This document shows, one piece after another, positions 35,093 through 44,163 of a stretch of DNA of 64,000 bases. Each line of letters starts with the position of its first letter. Within the stretch, counting starts at the first letter, position 1. This stretch comes from JARRNJ01 sp037385045. GTDB lineage: Bacteria; Pseudomonadota; Gammaproteobacteria; JASBUN01. The notes beneath the pieces are model-generated. The model was not told where the DNA came from, did not search any database, and was given only the letters and a program-made list of their open reading frames with translations. The position numbers and the translations under genes are program-made. Location: NCBI GenBank assembly GCA_037385045.1, contig JARRNJ010000001.1, forward strand, positions 7,270 to 71,269. Reading direction: 5' to 3'.

Positions 35093-35326
35093 CTACTGCT
35101 TGATCAGCTTGGCAACGCGCTCCGACGGCTTGGCACCCTGCGACAGCCAGTACTGGATCCGCTCGGCGTTGAAGCTGAGCTTTTCGGCCGCGCCGCTCGC
35201 CACCGGGTTGAAGAAGCCCAGGCGTTCGATATAGCGGCCGTCGCGGCGATTGCGGCTGTCAGTCACGACGATGTGATAAAAGGGGCGGCGCTTGGCGCCA
35301 CCACGGGCCAGACGAATGGTTACCAT
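35093..35326 (-). CDS. rpsP: 30S ribosomal protein S16
   Basis: A 77-residue small-subunit ribosomal protein. MVTIRLARGGAKRRPFYHIVVTDSRNRRDGRYIERLGFFNP is the S16 signature region. The protein ends shortly after the conserved SEGAKPSxRV-like segment (SQGAKPSERVAKLIKQ). It is the first gene of the rpsP-rimM-trmD-rplS operon, preceded by a good sigma-70 promoter and an AAGG ribosome binding site. Confidence 0.98.
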   Translation of the reverse strand: MVTIRLARGGAKRRPFYHIVVTDSRNRRDGRYIERLGFFNPVASGAAEKLSFNAERIQYWLSQGAKPSERVAKLIKQ

Positions 35327-35403
35327 TACCTTGCTATCCTCTGAGATTCAGTCTCGTCCACCGCTGCGCCCGCTGCCTGCGCAGGGCGTACGGTAAACGC
35401 GCA

Positions 35404-35431
35404 ATTTTACGCGAAACCGAGGAAAAGTGAA
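35404..35431 (-). promoter_or_regulatory. Sigma-70 promoter of the rpsP operon
   Basis: On the minus strand TTCACT (35426-35431) and TAAAAT (35404-35409) are separated by 16 bp, about 80 bp before the rpsP start. It matches consensus at 4 of 6 and 5 of 6 positions. Confidence 0.65.
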
Positions 35432-35566
35432 GCGCTTAGACGAACAATTCGGCCGATCCCGGGAGACGTGCGGGGACCGTCAAGAACCGCCGCCGCGACC
35501 GGCCCGCCTGGCGGCATACGTATGTAAGCAGTTGTTCCGATGCGAAAATCACACCGGGCCCGGGCT

Positions 35567-36925
35567 TCAAAACGGCGGCATACCGGGCGGCATACGGCCT
35601 TTCATCATCCGCATCATCTTGCCCATGCCGCCCTTGGACATCTTCTTCATCATTTTTTGCATCTGGGCGAACTGTTTCAACAGCCGGTTGACGTCCTGCA
35701 CCTGGGTGCCCGAGCCGGCGGCGATACGCCGCTTGCGCGAGCCCTTGATGATGTCGGGGAACCGCCGCTCCTTGGGGGTCATGGAGTTGATGATCGCCAC
35801 CAGCCGGCTGATGTCCTTGTCGTTGACCTGCTGCTTCACCCCCTGCGGCAAGCCGGCCACGCCCGGGAGCTTGTCCAGCAGGCCGCTGAGACCGCCCATG
35901 GCGGTCATCTGCTGCAACTGATCCCGAAAATCGGCCAGGTCGAAGCCCTTGCCCTTCTTGAGCTTGTTGGCCAGTTCCAGGGCCTTGTCCTTGTCGACCT
36001 TGCGCTCGGCTTCCTCCACCAGGCTGAGCACGTCGCCCATGCCGAGAATCCGCGACGCCACCCGGTCCGGGTGAAACGGCTCCAGCGCCGTAGGCTTCTC
36101 GCCGGAACCGAGGAACTTGATCGGCTTGCCGGTGATGTGACGGATCGACAGGGCGGCACCGCCACGGGCGTCACCGTCGGTCTTGGTGAGAATGACGCCG
36201 GTCAGCGGCAGCGCCTCGCTGAAGGCGCGGGCCGCGTTGGCCGCGTCCTGCCCAGTCATGCTGTCGACGACGAACAGCGTCTCCACCGGATCGACGGCCG
36301 CGTGCAGGCGCTGGATTTCGTCCATCATCTGCTGGTCGACGTGCAGTCGCCCGGCAGTGTCGACGATCACCACATCCTTGAACTGGCGCCGGCCGTGTTC
36401 AATGGCACCCTTGGCGATGTCGACCGGATCGTCGGACGGCTTGCTGGGATGGAAATCGGCGTCCACCTGACCCGCCAGGGTTTCGAGCTGCGCGATTGCC
36501 GCGGGGCGGTACACGTCGCAGCTGACCACCAGCACGGATTTCTTCTGCTCCCGCAGCCACCGCGCCAGTTTCGCCACAGTGGTGGTCTTGCCCGCGCCCT
36601 GCAGCCCGGCCATGAGAATCACCGCCGGCGGCTGCACGTTGAGGTTGAGTTCGTCGCAGGCTTCGCCCATGACGCTCACCAGTTCGTCGCGCACGACTTT
36701 TACCAGCGCCTGTCCGGGGGTGAGGCTGTTGACGACCTCGCGGCCGACGGCACGGCTGCGCACGCGCTCGATGAACTCGCGCACCACGGGCAGCGCCACA
36801 TCGGCCTCGAGCAGCGCCATGCGCACCTCGCGCAGGGTGTCCTTGATGTTGTCCTCGGTGAGGCGGCCTTGGCCGCGCAGCTTCTTGATGGTGCGCGTCA
36901 GGCGCTCCGACAGGCTGTCAAACAT
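35567..36925 (-). CDS. ffh: Signal recognition particle protein Ffh
   Basis: The SRP54 GTPase of 452 residues, which with 4.5S RNA delivers nascent membrane proteins to FtsY. The N-domain is followed by the G-domain (GLQGAGKTTTVAKLA near residue 107, DTAGRLHVDQQ near 190, TKTDGDARGGAALS near 248). The C-terminal M-domain is rich in methionine and ends MKGRMPPGMPPF. All motifs are intact. On the minus strand a TACAAT box (36963-36968) lies about 40 bp upstream and is the likely -10. The 4.5S RNA gene itself was not found in the window. Confidence 0.99.
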   Translation of the reverse strand: MFDSLSERLTRTIKKLRGQGRLTEDNIKDTLREVRMALLEADVALPVVREFIERVRSRAVGREVVNSLTPGQALVKVVRDELVSVMGEACDELNLNVQPPAVILMAGLQGAGKTTTVAKLARWLREQKKSVLVVSCDVYRPAAIAQLETLAGQVDADFHPSKPSDDPVDIAKGAIEHGRRQFKDVVIVDTAGRLHVDQQMMDEIQRLHAAVDPVETLFVVDSMTGQDAANAARAFSEALPLTGVILTKTDGDARGGAALSIRHITGKPIKFLGSGEKPTALEPFHPDRVASRILGMGDVLSLVEEAERKVDKDKALELANKLKKGKGFDLADFRDQLQQMTAMGGLSGLLDKLPGVAGLPQGVKQQVNDKDISRLVAIINSMTPKERRFPDIIKGSRKRRIAAGSGTQVQDVNRLLKQFAQMQKMMKKMSKGGMGKMMRMMKGRMPPGMPPF

Positions 36926-37004
36926 GGCTTCTCTGCAGCGTTGGGAATTGAGCGATCCGGCTATTGTACCGGATCCGGATGGCCGGGGGTGAACCGGAAC
37001 GCGC

Positions 37005-37769
37005 TCAGAGGGCGAAGATCTCGCCGCCGGTGAGTTGAACCAACTCCAGACCGGTGATGGCCGCCCGGCACTCGTCCATGATCTCCTGCTCGGCCCCCGG
37101 CTTGAGATGGGTGATATACACCCGCGGACGGTGTTTGAGCTTCACCAGATCGGCGCTCAGCAGGCTGGGGCAGTAATGCTGGGCCAGGCGCGACAATTCC
37201 AGGTCACGGTTGGGAAAGGCCGCCTCCACGATCAACGCGTCCAGACTGGCGTGGCGGTTGAGCGCGCCCCAGAATTCATCGTTGGTGGTAGTGTCCCCAC
37301 TGAAGGCAAGGGCGCGTTCGCCGCAGGTCAGCCGGTACCCGGCGGCCGGCACTGCGTGGTTGACCGGAATCATTTCCAGCGTGCATTCCCCAATGGTTCG
37401 CTGTTCGCCGGGCACCATTTCCTGGTAGCGCAGCACCGGCGCACTGTGGTTGGGAATGCGGTTGAAGTCCGGCCAGATCACGTTGTTGAATATATGCTCG
37501 CGCAACGCGCGCAGCGTTTCCCGGCGCCCGTGCACGGTCAGCGGCGTTTCCAGGGTGTCGAAAATCGTGTCCACCAGCAACGGTATGCCGGTGATGTGGT
37601 CCAGGTGGGAGTGGGTGACGAAGATGTGGCGAATACGGCGCAGCTGTTCCAGGGACAGCTCGCATATGCCCGTCCCTGCGTCAACGAGGATTTGTTCGCC
37701 CAGCAGCAGAGAGGTGGTGCGCAACTCCGCACCGATGCCCCCGCTGCAGCCCAATACCCGTATGTCCAT
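37005..37769 (-). CDS. Metallo-beta-lactamase-fold hydrolase, cyclic-nucleotide phosphodiesterase/RNase Z-like
   Basis: A 254-residue MBL-fold enzyme. Metal ligands include HSHLDH (about residues 53-58), a His in IPVNHAVPAAGY, Asp in FSGDTT and the terminal His in VYITHLKPG. The layout, with MDIRVLGCSGG at the start and the intact HxHxDH, resembles class II cAMP phosphodiesterases (PDEII type, YfhI-like) more than tRNase Z, since the exosite arm is absent. cAMP hydrolysis would be interesting because a class III cyclase is encoded in the same window, but substrate is inference. It is transcribed away from the ypjD-like gene and sits upstream of ffh. Confidence 0.82.
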   Translation of the reverse strand: MDIRVLGCSGGIGAELRTTSLLLGEQILVDAGTGICELSLEQLRRIRHIFVTHSHLDHITGIPLLVDTIFDTLETPLTVHGRRETLRALREHIFNNVIWPDFNRIPNHSAPVLRYQEMVPGEQRTIGECTLEMIPVNHAVPAAGYRLTCGERALAFSGDTTTNDEFWGALNRHASLDALIVEAAFPNRDLELSRLAQHYCPSLLSADLVKLKHRPRVYITHLKPGAEQEIMDECRAAITGLELVQLTGGEIFAL

Positions 37770-37986
37770 CCCGCGCGTGACCCATATTCTCCCGGTGAGA
37801 CGATGGTATTATGCCATAAGCGATTGATCCAAAAACGAAGCTCCGGTCACAAATCGTTCACCTTGACGCTTGCCGGCCGCGCCCTGCGGACAACGGGCAG
37901 CGGTTGCGCGTTTCGAAGCGGACACACCCTTCAATGTCGGCGACAGTTATGCCATCATGCCCTAATCGTTTGATCCGACAGGCCGT

Positions 37987-38793
37987 ATGAACCATCTTAT
38001 TCTGATCACACTGAGCGTCGCGCTGTATATCGGCTGCGGTGCCCTTTTGGCCGTGCGTCTGGGCCGCGGCGACACCAGCCGAACCACCCGCAACGCGACC
38101 CTGACTCTGGGCGCCGGCGCCGTGGTCCTGCACGGCGGCCTGCTCTACCAGACCCTCGTCAGCGCGCACGGCATCAACCTGGGATTTTTCAACGCCGGGT
38201 CGTTGGTGAGCTGGCTGATCGCGTTGATCCTGCTGCTCACCGCCATCCGCAAGCCGGTGGAAAACCTCGGCATCGTGCTGTTTCCGGTAGCCGCCATCGC
38301 GATCGTGGTCGACGGCAGCTTCACCTCCAGACATATCATTCATGCCACCGGCCACTGGCAACTGGACGCCCACATCCTGATTTCTTTCATTGCCTACAGC
38401 CTGCTCACCATCGCCATGGTGCAGGCGGTGCTGCTGGCGATCCAGGAACATCACTTGCGCAACCGCCAACCCGGCGGCTTCATCCGCGCGCTGCCGCCCC
38501 TGCAGACCATGGAGTCGCTGCTGTTCCAGATGATCGCCATCGGCTTTTCGTTGCTCACCGTCGGGCTGCTCATCGGCCTGCTGTTTCTCCATAATATTTT
38601 CGCGCAACACCTGGTGCACAAAACCGTCTTGTCACTGATCGGCTGGTTCGTGTTCGCCATCCTGCTGTGGGGACGCTGGCGCTACGGGTGGCGGGGGCGG
38701 ATTGCTATCCGCTGGACGTTGGGCGGATTCATCACGCTGATGCTGGCCTACTTCGGCAGCAAGATGGTGCTGGAGCTGATTCTCCACCGGTAA
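37987..38793 (+). CDS. YpjD/CcsA-type cytochrome c assembly membrane protein
   Basis: A 268-residue integral membrane protein with about eight transmembrane helices, belonging to the CcsA/CcmC/YpjD family of haem-handling proteins. The region HGINLGFFNAGSLVSWLIA and the conserved His in LDAHILISFIAYSLLTIAMVQAVLLAIQE are typical of it. Divergent placement next to ffh is conserved in gammaproteobacteria (E. coli ypjD). The exact role of YpjD is unsettled. The Trp-rich haem motif WGxxWxWD of true CcsA is not seen. Confidence 0.88.
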   Translation: MNHLILITLSVALYIGCGALLAVRLGRGDTSRTTRNATLTLGAGAVVLHGGLLYQTLVSAHGINLGFFNAGSLVSWLIALILLLTAIRKPVENLGIVLFPVAAIAIVVDGSFTSRHIIHATGHWQLDAHILISFIAYSLLTIAMVQAVLLAIQEHHLRNRQPGGFIRALPPLQTMESLLFQMIAIGFSLLTVGLLIGLLFLHNIFAQHLVHKTVLSLIGWFVFAILLWGRWRYGWRGRIAIRWTLGGFITLMLAYFGSKMVLELILHR

Positions 38794-38869
38794 CGGGCCG
38801 GCCCTTGACACCGCAATCGGCAAGCCGGTGAAATGACTTCCTACACCGCAACCAGAGGCTGGCCCCTAA

Positions 38870-40168
38870 TTGGACGATATCCCCCTTAGTGTGCTGTTCG
38901 GCGCACTGGTGTGCCTGATCGTATTGTCCGCGTTCTTCTCCGGTTCCGAGACGGGGTTGATGACCCTGAATCGCTACCGTCTGCGGCACCTCGCCAAGGC
39001 CAAGCACCCCGGGGCGGTGCGTGCCGCCCGCCTCCTGGAAAATCCGGACCGGCTGATCGGCCTGATCCTGCTCGGCAACAATTTCGTCAACATTCTGGCG
39101 TCGTCATTGGCCACCATCATCGCGTTGCGCCTTGGCAACGAGGGCGCCATCGCCATCGCCGCGGGCTTGCTGACGCTGGTGGTATTGATTTTCGCCGAAG
39201 TGGCGCCGAAGACTTACGCCGCACTGCACCCGGAACGGATCGCCTTCCCCGCGGCCTTCATCTACAAACCACTGCTGCGCATTCTCTATCCGCTGGTGTG
39301 GACGGTGAACCTGGTGGTCGGCGGCTTGCTGCGGCTGTTCCGCGTCCGTCCCGCCGACGCCACCACGCTCAGCCTCAGCACCGAGGAACTGCGCACGGTC
39401 GTCAACGAAGCCGGCGCCATAATCCCCCAGCGCCACCAGCGGATGCTGCTCAGCATACTGGATTTGGAGAAGGTCACCGTCGAGGACATCATGGTGCCGA
39501 GAAATGAAATCATCGGCATCGACATCGAGGATTCCTGGGACGACATCGAGCAACAGTTGATCAACAGCCAGTACACCAAGTTGCCGGTATACCGCGACAG
39601 TATCGACAACGTTATCGGCTTCCTCTACTTGCGCAATTTCGTCCATTTGCTGCGCCAGCACGCATTCGCCCACCAGGAGCTGCTGAATATCGTCCGCGAA
39701 CCGTACTTCATACCCGAAGGCACGCCACTGAATAAGCAGTTGCTGAATTTCCAGCGCATGAAACGCCGCATCGGCCTGGTCGTGGACGAATACGGCGACA
39801 TCATGGGACTGGCGACGCTGGAAGATATTCTCGAGGAGATCGTCGGGGAGTTCACCACCGACCCGTCCACCGCCGGCAAGGACATCCATCCACAGGAGGA
39901 CGGCAGTTACATGATCGACGGAAGCGTGCACGTTCGGGAACTCAACCGCGCCCTGCACTGGGAACTGCCGACCAGCGGCCCGAAGACGCTCAACGGCCTG
40001 ATCCTGGAATATATGGAAACGATTCCCGAACCGGGCACCAGCCTGCTGTTGGCCGGCTACCCGGTCGAGATCGTCCAGATCAAAGACAATGTGGTCAAGA
40101 CCGTGCGGATCCAGCCGCGTCTGCCGGGCCGCGCCGAAGGCGGCGCCCCCGGGAAGTCCGCGGACTGA
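38870..40168 (+). CDS. CorB/HlyC-type DUF21-CBS membrane transporter (CNNM family)
   Basis: A 432-residue membrane protein. The N-terminal DUF21 domain has about four helices and the signatures SAFFSGSETGLMTLNRYRLRHLA, LLGNNFVNILASSLAT and EVAPKTYAALHPERIA. A CBS pair follows (IMVPRNEIIGIDIEDSWDDIEQQL; VDEYGDIMGLATLEDILEEIVGEF), then the C-terminal CorC/HlyC domain. CNNM/CorB proteins export magnesium and are allosterically controlled by ATP at the CBS domains. The best start is a TTG at 38870. It sits 76 bp after the ypjD-like gene, the same order as E. coli ypjD-yfjD. Confidence 0.93.
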   Translation: MDDIPLSVLFGALVCLIVLSAFFSGSETGLMTLNRYRLRHLAKAKHPGAVRAARLLENPDRLIGLILLGNNFVNILASSLATIIALRLGNEGAIAIAAGLLTLVVLIFAEVAPKTYAALHPERIAFPAAFIYKPLLRILYPLVWTVNLVVGGLLRLFRVRPADATTLSLSTEELRTVVNEAGAIIPQRHQRMLLSILDLEKVTVEDIMVPRNEIIGIDIEDSWDDIEQQLINSQYTKLPVYRDSIDNVIGFLYLRNFVHLLRQHAFAHQELLNIVREPYFIPEGTPLNKQLLNFQRMKRRIGLVVDEYGDIMGLATLEDILEEIVGEFTTDPSTAGKDIHPQEDGSYMIDGSVHVRELNRALHWELPTSGPKTLNGLILEYMETIPEPGTSLLLAGYPVEIVQIKDNVVKTVRIQPRLPGRAEGGAPGKSAD

Positions 40169-40428
40169 AACGGTCTGCCGGTCTTTCCGCCCACCCTTGT
40201 GCGCCGCTCGCCCGGCAAGATGTGAACCCGGTCAAAAAATGCACCTCCCGAGGTCTCATCAACCCCGCCCCACGCCCACGGATACGCGTCTAAAGTTAAA
40301 ATAAAACAGGCCGATAGGTGTTTGGTGGAGAACGTTGCGGCATGTGCCCGCCACACTTTGACAATGGACTCGTCCGCGCCGCTTCAACACGCAAGAGCCG
40401 GGCGGATCGGACCGGAGATGGTTCCCAG
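40169..40428 (+). other. Intergenic region containing the FHA-PilZ leader
   Basis: The 260-bp gap holds no gene of its own. It contains a sigma-28 promoter and the 5' leader of the FHA gene. If the promoter is used, the leader runs about 100 nt. Confidence 0.5.
40291..40317 (+). promoter_or_regulatory. Sigma-28 (FliA) flagellar promoter of the FHA-PilZ unit
   Basis: TAAAGTTA (40291-40298) and GCCGATAG (40310-40317) are separated by exactly 11 bp. The FliA consensus is TAAAGTTT-N11-GCCGATAA, so 14 of 16 positions match with correct spacing. Transcription would begin near 40324, which argues against the GTG at 40318 as a start codon. Confidence 0.85.
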
Positions 40429-41031
40429 GTGCTGAAGCTCACCCTAGCCTTCAAAGACAGAATGCTCAAAGTGCACCCGCTGACCGAAGGCGAAACACTG
40501 GTCGGGCGCGGCGCCGAGTGCGGCATCCAGATCGACAATCTGGGTGTCAGCCCGGTGCACGCCAGGATTCGCTGTCACCAAGGGCACGCCGTGCTGACGG
40601 ACACCAGCGGCGGGAGCGGCCTGCTCGTCAACAACAAGCCGGCGACGGAACACGAACTCCGACACGGTGACGTGGTCCGCATTGGCAAGTACGCGCTGCG
40701 CTGCACGGAAGACGCCCACACCTCCGTCGAGGACTCGGCGCCGCCGGAGCCGCTGCTCCCCGTGCGCAACGGCTGGCTGCAGTTTCTCAACGGCCCGAAG
40801 TTCGGGCGTACCCTGCACCTGGACCGGAACCTGATCCGCTTGGGCAAGAGCGGCAAAAGCAGCGCCATGGTCGCCAGCCGCCACGACGGCTATTACCTGT
40901 CTCACCTGGAAGGCGATCCGCCGACGCGCGTCGGCGACACACCGGTCGGACATGAGAGCGTCAAGCTCGAAAATGGCGACACGATACAGATCGGCGAAAT
41001 CCGTATGCTATTCTTCATCGATGAAACCTAG
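40429..41031 (+). CDS. FHA-domain protein with two tandem FHA-like domains
   Basis: A phosphothreonine-binding protein of about 200 residues. The first FHA domain is complete (LVGRGAECGIQIDNLGVSPVHARI, DTSGGSGLLVNNKPA, LRHGDVVRIGKYALR). The C-terminal half (LIRLGKSGKSSAMVASRHDGYYLSHL, NGDTIQIGEIRMLF) looks like a second, degenerate FHA domain. The GTG at 40429 was chosen because GGAG lies ten bases upstream and VLKLTLAFKDR aligns with the family N-terminus. An ATG at 40342, also downstream of the predicted transcription start, is an alternative. It is cotranscribed with the PilZ gene 14 bp later, and the promoter is of flagellar type. The partner kinase is not in the window. Confidence 0.85.
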   Translation: MLKLTLAFKDRMLKVHPLTEGETLVGRGAECGIQIDNLGVSPVHARIRCHQGHAVLTDTSGGSGLLVNNKPATEHELRHGDVVRIGKYALRCTEDAHTSVEDSAPPEPLLPVRNGWLQFLNGPKFGRTLHLDRNLIRLGKSGKSSAMVASRHDGYYLSHLEGDPPTRVGDTPVGHESVKLENGDTIQIGEIRMLFFIDET

Positions 41032-41045
41032 CCGGGATTGTTTCC

Positions 41046-41435
41046 ATGAGCCCTGAGAACCCGCCGCAGAAAAATCACCGGATGTTTCAGCGCGTGTCGT
41101 TTGACGCCCGGGCGTACCTGATCTGCGCCGGGGTCAAAACGGGGACTGAGGTGATCGACCTTTCGCTCAAGGGCGCCTTGGTGGTCCGGCCGCCGGAGTG
41201 GCAGGGTGCGGTCGGCGACAACTGCCGGCTCGAAATCCAGCTTTCACACGATGCTGCGATCGAAATGGACATGGTCGTGGCTCACCAGGAAACGGACTGC
41301 ATCGGCTTTCGCTGCACCCATATCGACATGGAAAGCGCCGGTCACCTGCGACGTTTGATTGAGCTCAACCTCGGATCACCGGAGTTGCTCGAACGGGAAT
41401 TGGCCGCCTTGGGTGCGCCCCTGGCGAACCCGTGA
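41046..41435 (+). CDS. PilZ-domain c-di-GMP receptor
   Basis: A 129-residue single-domain PilZ protein. The N-terminal loop HRMFQRVSFDARAYL supplies the Arg pair (RxxxR) and the strand motif VIDLSLKGALV supplies the (D/N)xSxxG signature, so c-di-GMP binding is expected. No YcgR N-terminal domain is present. It is the second gene of the FHA-PilZ unit under a sigma-28 promoter. The 3' end holds a short tandem CCCGTGA repeat (about 41429-41449) that includes the stop codon. Confidence 0.9.
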   Translation: MSPENPPQKNHRMFQRVSFDARAYLICAGVKTGTEVIDLSLKGALVVRPPEWQGAVGDNCRLEIQLSHDAAIEMDMVVAHQETDCIGFRCTHIDMESAGHLRRLIELNLGSPELLERELAALGAPLANP

Positions 41436-41467
41436 CCCGTGACCCGTGGCCGGCTTCAGCGGCTGAG

Positions 41468-42403
41468 TCAGGAACCGGTTGCGGCGGCCTGAAACACTGG
41501 AAGGTACTGGGCCACCTGTTCCGCGGTAAGAAGAAACACGCCTTCCCCGCCGCGTTCGAAATCGAGCCACAGAAACGGCACTTCCGGGAAGCGTTCCAAC
41601 AGCGCCTGCTCACTGGCGCCGACCTCCACCACCAGTATGCCTTCGGGGTTAAGGCGCTCCGGCGCGCCGCAGAGAATACGGGTGACCACGTCCAGGCCGT
41701 GCTTTCCTGCCGCCAAGCCGATTCTCGGCTCGTGACGGAACTCTTCGGGCAGCTGCTGCATGTCGGAAGCCGACACATAGGGTGGATTGCTGACGATCAG
41801 GTCGTATCGGCGCCCGGAAAGCCGGTCGAACAGATCCGACTGAATCAGCTCCACGCGCTGCTGCAGATGGTGGCGTTGCACATTGATCGCCGCCACCTCC
41901 AGTGCCTCCGGCGACACATCCGCTGCATCCACCCGCGCATCGGCAAACGCATAGGCGCAGGCGATGGCGATACAACCGCTGCCGGTGCACAAATCCAGGA
42001 CAGAGGTCACGGCTTGCGGATCCACCCACGGATCAAAACCGACCTCGATGAGTTCGGCAATCGGCGAGCGCGGCACCAGGACACGTTCGTCAACGTAGAA
42101 CGACAACCCGGCGAACCAGGCCTCGCGGGTCAGATAGGCGGCCGGGATCCGTTCGTCCAGCCGGCGCTGCAGCAGCTGCGCGACGGCGCGGCGCTCGCCG
42201 GCCGTCAGCACCGAGTCGAGATACACCGGCGGTAGATCATGCCGTAGATGCACCGCGTGGAGCACCAGCGCCAACGCCTCATCCAGCGCATTGTCCGTCC
42301 CGTGACCGAAGACAAGTCCGGCCTGGTTGAACCGGCTGGCGCCCCAGCGCACGAAATCGCGCAGGGTCTGCAACTGGTCGACGGCTTCGGCAATATCGGG
42401 CAT
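41468..42403 (-). CDS. prmB: 50S ribosomal protein L3 N5-glutamine methyltransferase PrmB
   Basis: A 311-residue SAM-dependent methyltransferase that modifies a glutamine in ribosomal protein L3. The SAM motif VLDLCTGSGCIAIACAYAF and the catalytic IVSNPPYVSASDMQQLPEEF are intact. The N-terminal helical region (DFVRWGASRFNQAGLVFGHGTDNALDEALALVLHAVHL) is specific for PrmB and separates it from PrmC and HemK. It stands alone on the minus strand, divergent from the SCO1 gene. Confidence 0.96.
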   Translation of the reverse strand: MPDIAEAVDQLQTLRDFVRWGASRFNQAGLVFGHGTDNALDEALALVLHAVHLRHDLPPVYLDSVLTAGERRAVAQLLQRRLDERIPAAYLTREAWFAGLSFYVDERVLVPRSPIAELIEVGFDPWVDPQAVTSVLDLCTGSGCIAIACAYAFADARVDAADVSPEALEVAAINVQRHHLQQRVELIQSDLFDRLSGRRYDLIVSNPPYVSASDMQQLPEEFRHEPRIGLAAGKHGLDVVTRILCGAPERLNPEGILVVEVGASEQALLERFPEVPFLWLDFERGGEGVFLLTAEQVAQYLPVFQAAATGS

Positions 42404-42494
42404 GACTCACGGCGCTCGCGGACTTTATCTGCTAACGTGCATGATATACGATCTGGCCGGTCGAGAAACCAACCTCGTGCAGTCCGAAAAATCT

Positions 42495-43151
42495 ATGAAC
42501 AATCCTCAGCCCGAAGCGCAGCGCCGCTTCCCCGCGTTACTGTTCATCCTGGCGGTCGCGGCGCTGGCTGCCGGCATCTGGCTTGGCCAATGGGCGGCCC
42601 GGAAAAACGCACCGCCGGTGTTGGTAGGCGCCACGCTGTTGCCGCAACCGAAGGCGCTGGCGCCCTACCGCCTGGTGGATTTCCACGGGGCGCCGTTCGG
42701 GCCGCAACAAATGCGGGGCAAGTGGACCTTCCTGTTCTTCGGCTACACCCATTGCCCCGACGTCTGCCCCAGCGCCCTGGCACTGCTCAACCGCGTCACC
42801 CAACGACTGCGGCAACCGGCCGGTGTCGCCGAGGAAACCCAGGTGGTGTTTATCTCCGTCGACCCCCAGCGCGACAAACCGGCGGTGCTGGCCCGGTTCG
42901 TGCCCTATTTCAACAAGGACTTCATCGGCGCCACAGGCAGTCCTGATGAAATAGCCAAACTGACCCGGCAGGTGGGCGTAGTTTATGCGCGCAGCGGCGA
43001 GTCCGGCGACGATTACGTTGTCGACCACAGCGCCAGTATCCTGTTGCTGGACCCGCAAGGGCGGTACACGGCATTGTTCTCCGCGCCGCAGGATCCCGAC
43101 ACCATGGTCAGCGACTTTCTGAAGATACGCGGTTATTACGAGGACCTGTGA
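42495..43151 (+). CDS. SCO1/SenC-family copper metallochaperone
   Basis: A 218-residue thioredoxin-fold protein anchored by one N-terminal membrane helix (about residues 12-32), with the domain in the periplasm. Copper ligands are in HCPDVCPSALALL (CxxxC) and the distal His in VVDHSASILLLD. SCO proteins deliver copper to the CuA centre of cytochrome oxidase or act as redox sensors. The ATG at 42495 was chosen because the membrane helix follows directly. The longer frame overlaps the prmB gene in antisense. No oxidase genes are nearby. Confidence 0.93.
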   Translation: MNNPQPEAQRRFPALLFILAVAALAAGIWLGQWAARKNAPPVLVGATLLPQPKALAPYRLVDFHGAPFGPQQMRGKWTFLFFGYTHCPDVCPSALALLNRVTQRLRQPAGVAEETQVVFISVDPQRDKPAVLARFVPYFNKDFIGATGSPDEIAKLTRQVGVVYARSGESGDDYVVDHSASILLLDPQGRYTALFSAPQDPDTMVSDFLKIRGYYEDL

Positions 43152-43281
43152 CCATGTGTTTCTTTGCCCGCGCTCCCTGGGCTGGCGCGCCCGTCAACCC
43201 CCCGCACGCAAGGCCAAAACGCCGCCCGCGAACGCCGCGGAACCGGGACGCGGGCCCGCCGGCGCCGATCCGGGTCGTGCC

Positions 43282-44148
43282 ATGAGCCAATCGCCACGTA
43301 CGCTGTTGCAGTACCTGCTGCCACAGCACGGCATCTCGCGACTGGTCCACCGCCTCATGCGCTCGCAGCGCATGCCGGCGCACAAGGCCTTCGCGCGCTG
43401 GTTCGTGCGGCGCTACGGCGTGGATATGAGCGAAGCGCTGGAACCGCGGATCGAGGCATACCCGGATTTCAACAGCCTGTTCACGCGCGCCCTGCGCCCG
43501 GGAACGCGACCGACGTGCGAGGAACCCGGCGGCATTTGCTGCCCGGTGGACGGCTACCTCAGCCAGGCGGGCGCCATACTGGATACGGAAATCTTCCAGG
43601 CCAAGGGACGGCGCTACTCTCTGGTGCAACTGCTGGGCGGCAGCGCCGAGCGCGCGGCGCCCTTCGTCGACGGGAATTTCGCCACCCTTTACTTGTCACC
43701 GGGCGACTACCACCGGGTCCACATGCCCATGGCCGGACGGCTCACGGAAATGGTACACGTCCCGGGGAAGTTGTTCAGCGTTTCACCGGCCTGTGTGCGC
43801 GCCATCCCGGGCCTTTTTGCCCGCAACGAGCGCGTGGTGAGCATCTTCGAGACCGGGGAGGCCGGCCCGATGGCCATGGTATTGGTCGGCGCGATCAACG
43901 TCGGCTCCATCGAAACCGTCTGGGCCGGCGAGGTCACGCCGCCAAGGGGCCGCCGGATCGCCAGTCACCGCTACCCGGCGCAAGGGGATCAGTCCGTCCA
44001 CCTGGGCCGCGGCGAGGAGATGGGACGGTTCAACCTCGGATCCACTGTAATCCTCCTGTTCGGGCCCAACCGCGTGCGATGGGAACCGGGCCTCGAGCCT
44101 GAGCGGCCCCTGCGCCTGGGCCAGTGCCTGGGTCGACTGCGCGGCTGA
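43282..44148 (+). CDS. psd: Phosphatidylserine decarboxylase proenzyme
   Basis: A pyruvoyl-dependent membrane enzyme of 288 residues that makes phosphatidylethanolamine. The self-cleavage motif LGST lies in RFNLGSTVILLF near the C-terminus, where the Ser becomes the pyruvoyl group. Other family stretches are SLFTRALRPGTRP, CPVDG at the dyad region, SPGDYHRVHMPMAG and VGAINVGSIE. The ATG at 43282 gives MSQSPRTLLQYLLPQHGISRLVHRL, split here as the conserved N-terminus. Upstream codons are low-complexity and not conserved. Confidence 0.97.
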   Translation: MSQSPRTLLQYLLPQHGISRLVHRLMRSQRMPAHKAFARWFVRRYGVDMSEALEPRIEAYPDFNSLFTRALRPGTRPTCEEPGGICCPVDGYLSQAGAILDTEIFQAKGRRYSLVQLLGGSAERAAPFVDGNFATLYLSPGDYHRVHMPMAGRLTEMVHVPGKLFSVSPACVRAIPGLFARNERVVSIFETGEAGPMAMVLVGAINVGSIETVWAGEVTPPRGRRIASHRYPAQGDQSVHLGRGEEMGRFNLGSTVILLFGPNRVRWEPGLEPERPLRLGQCLGRLRG

Positions 44149-44163
44149 GGAGCCGCGCCCGGA

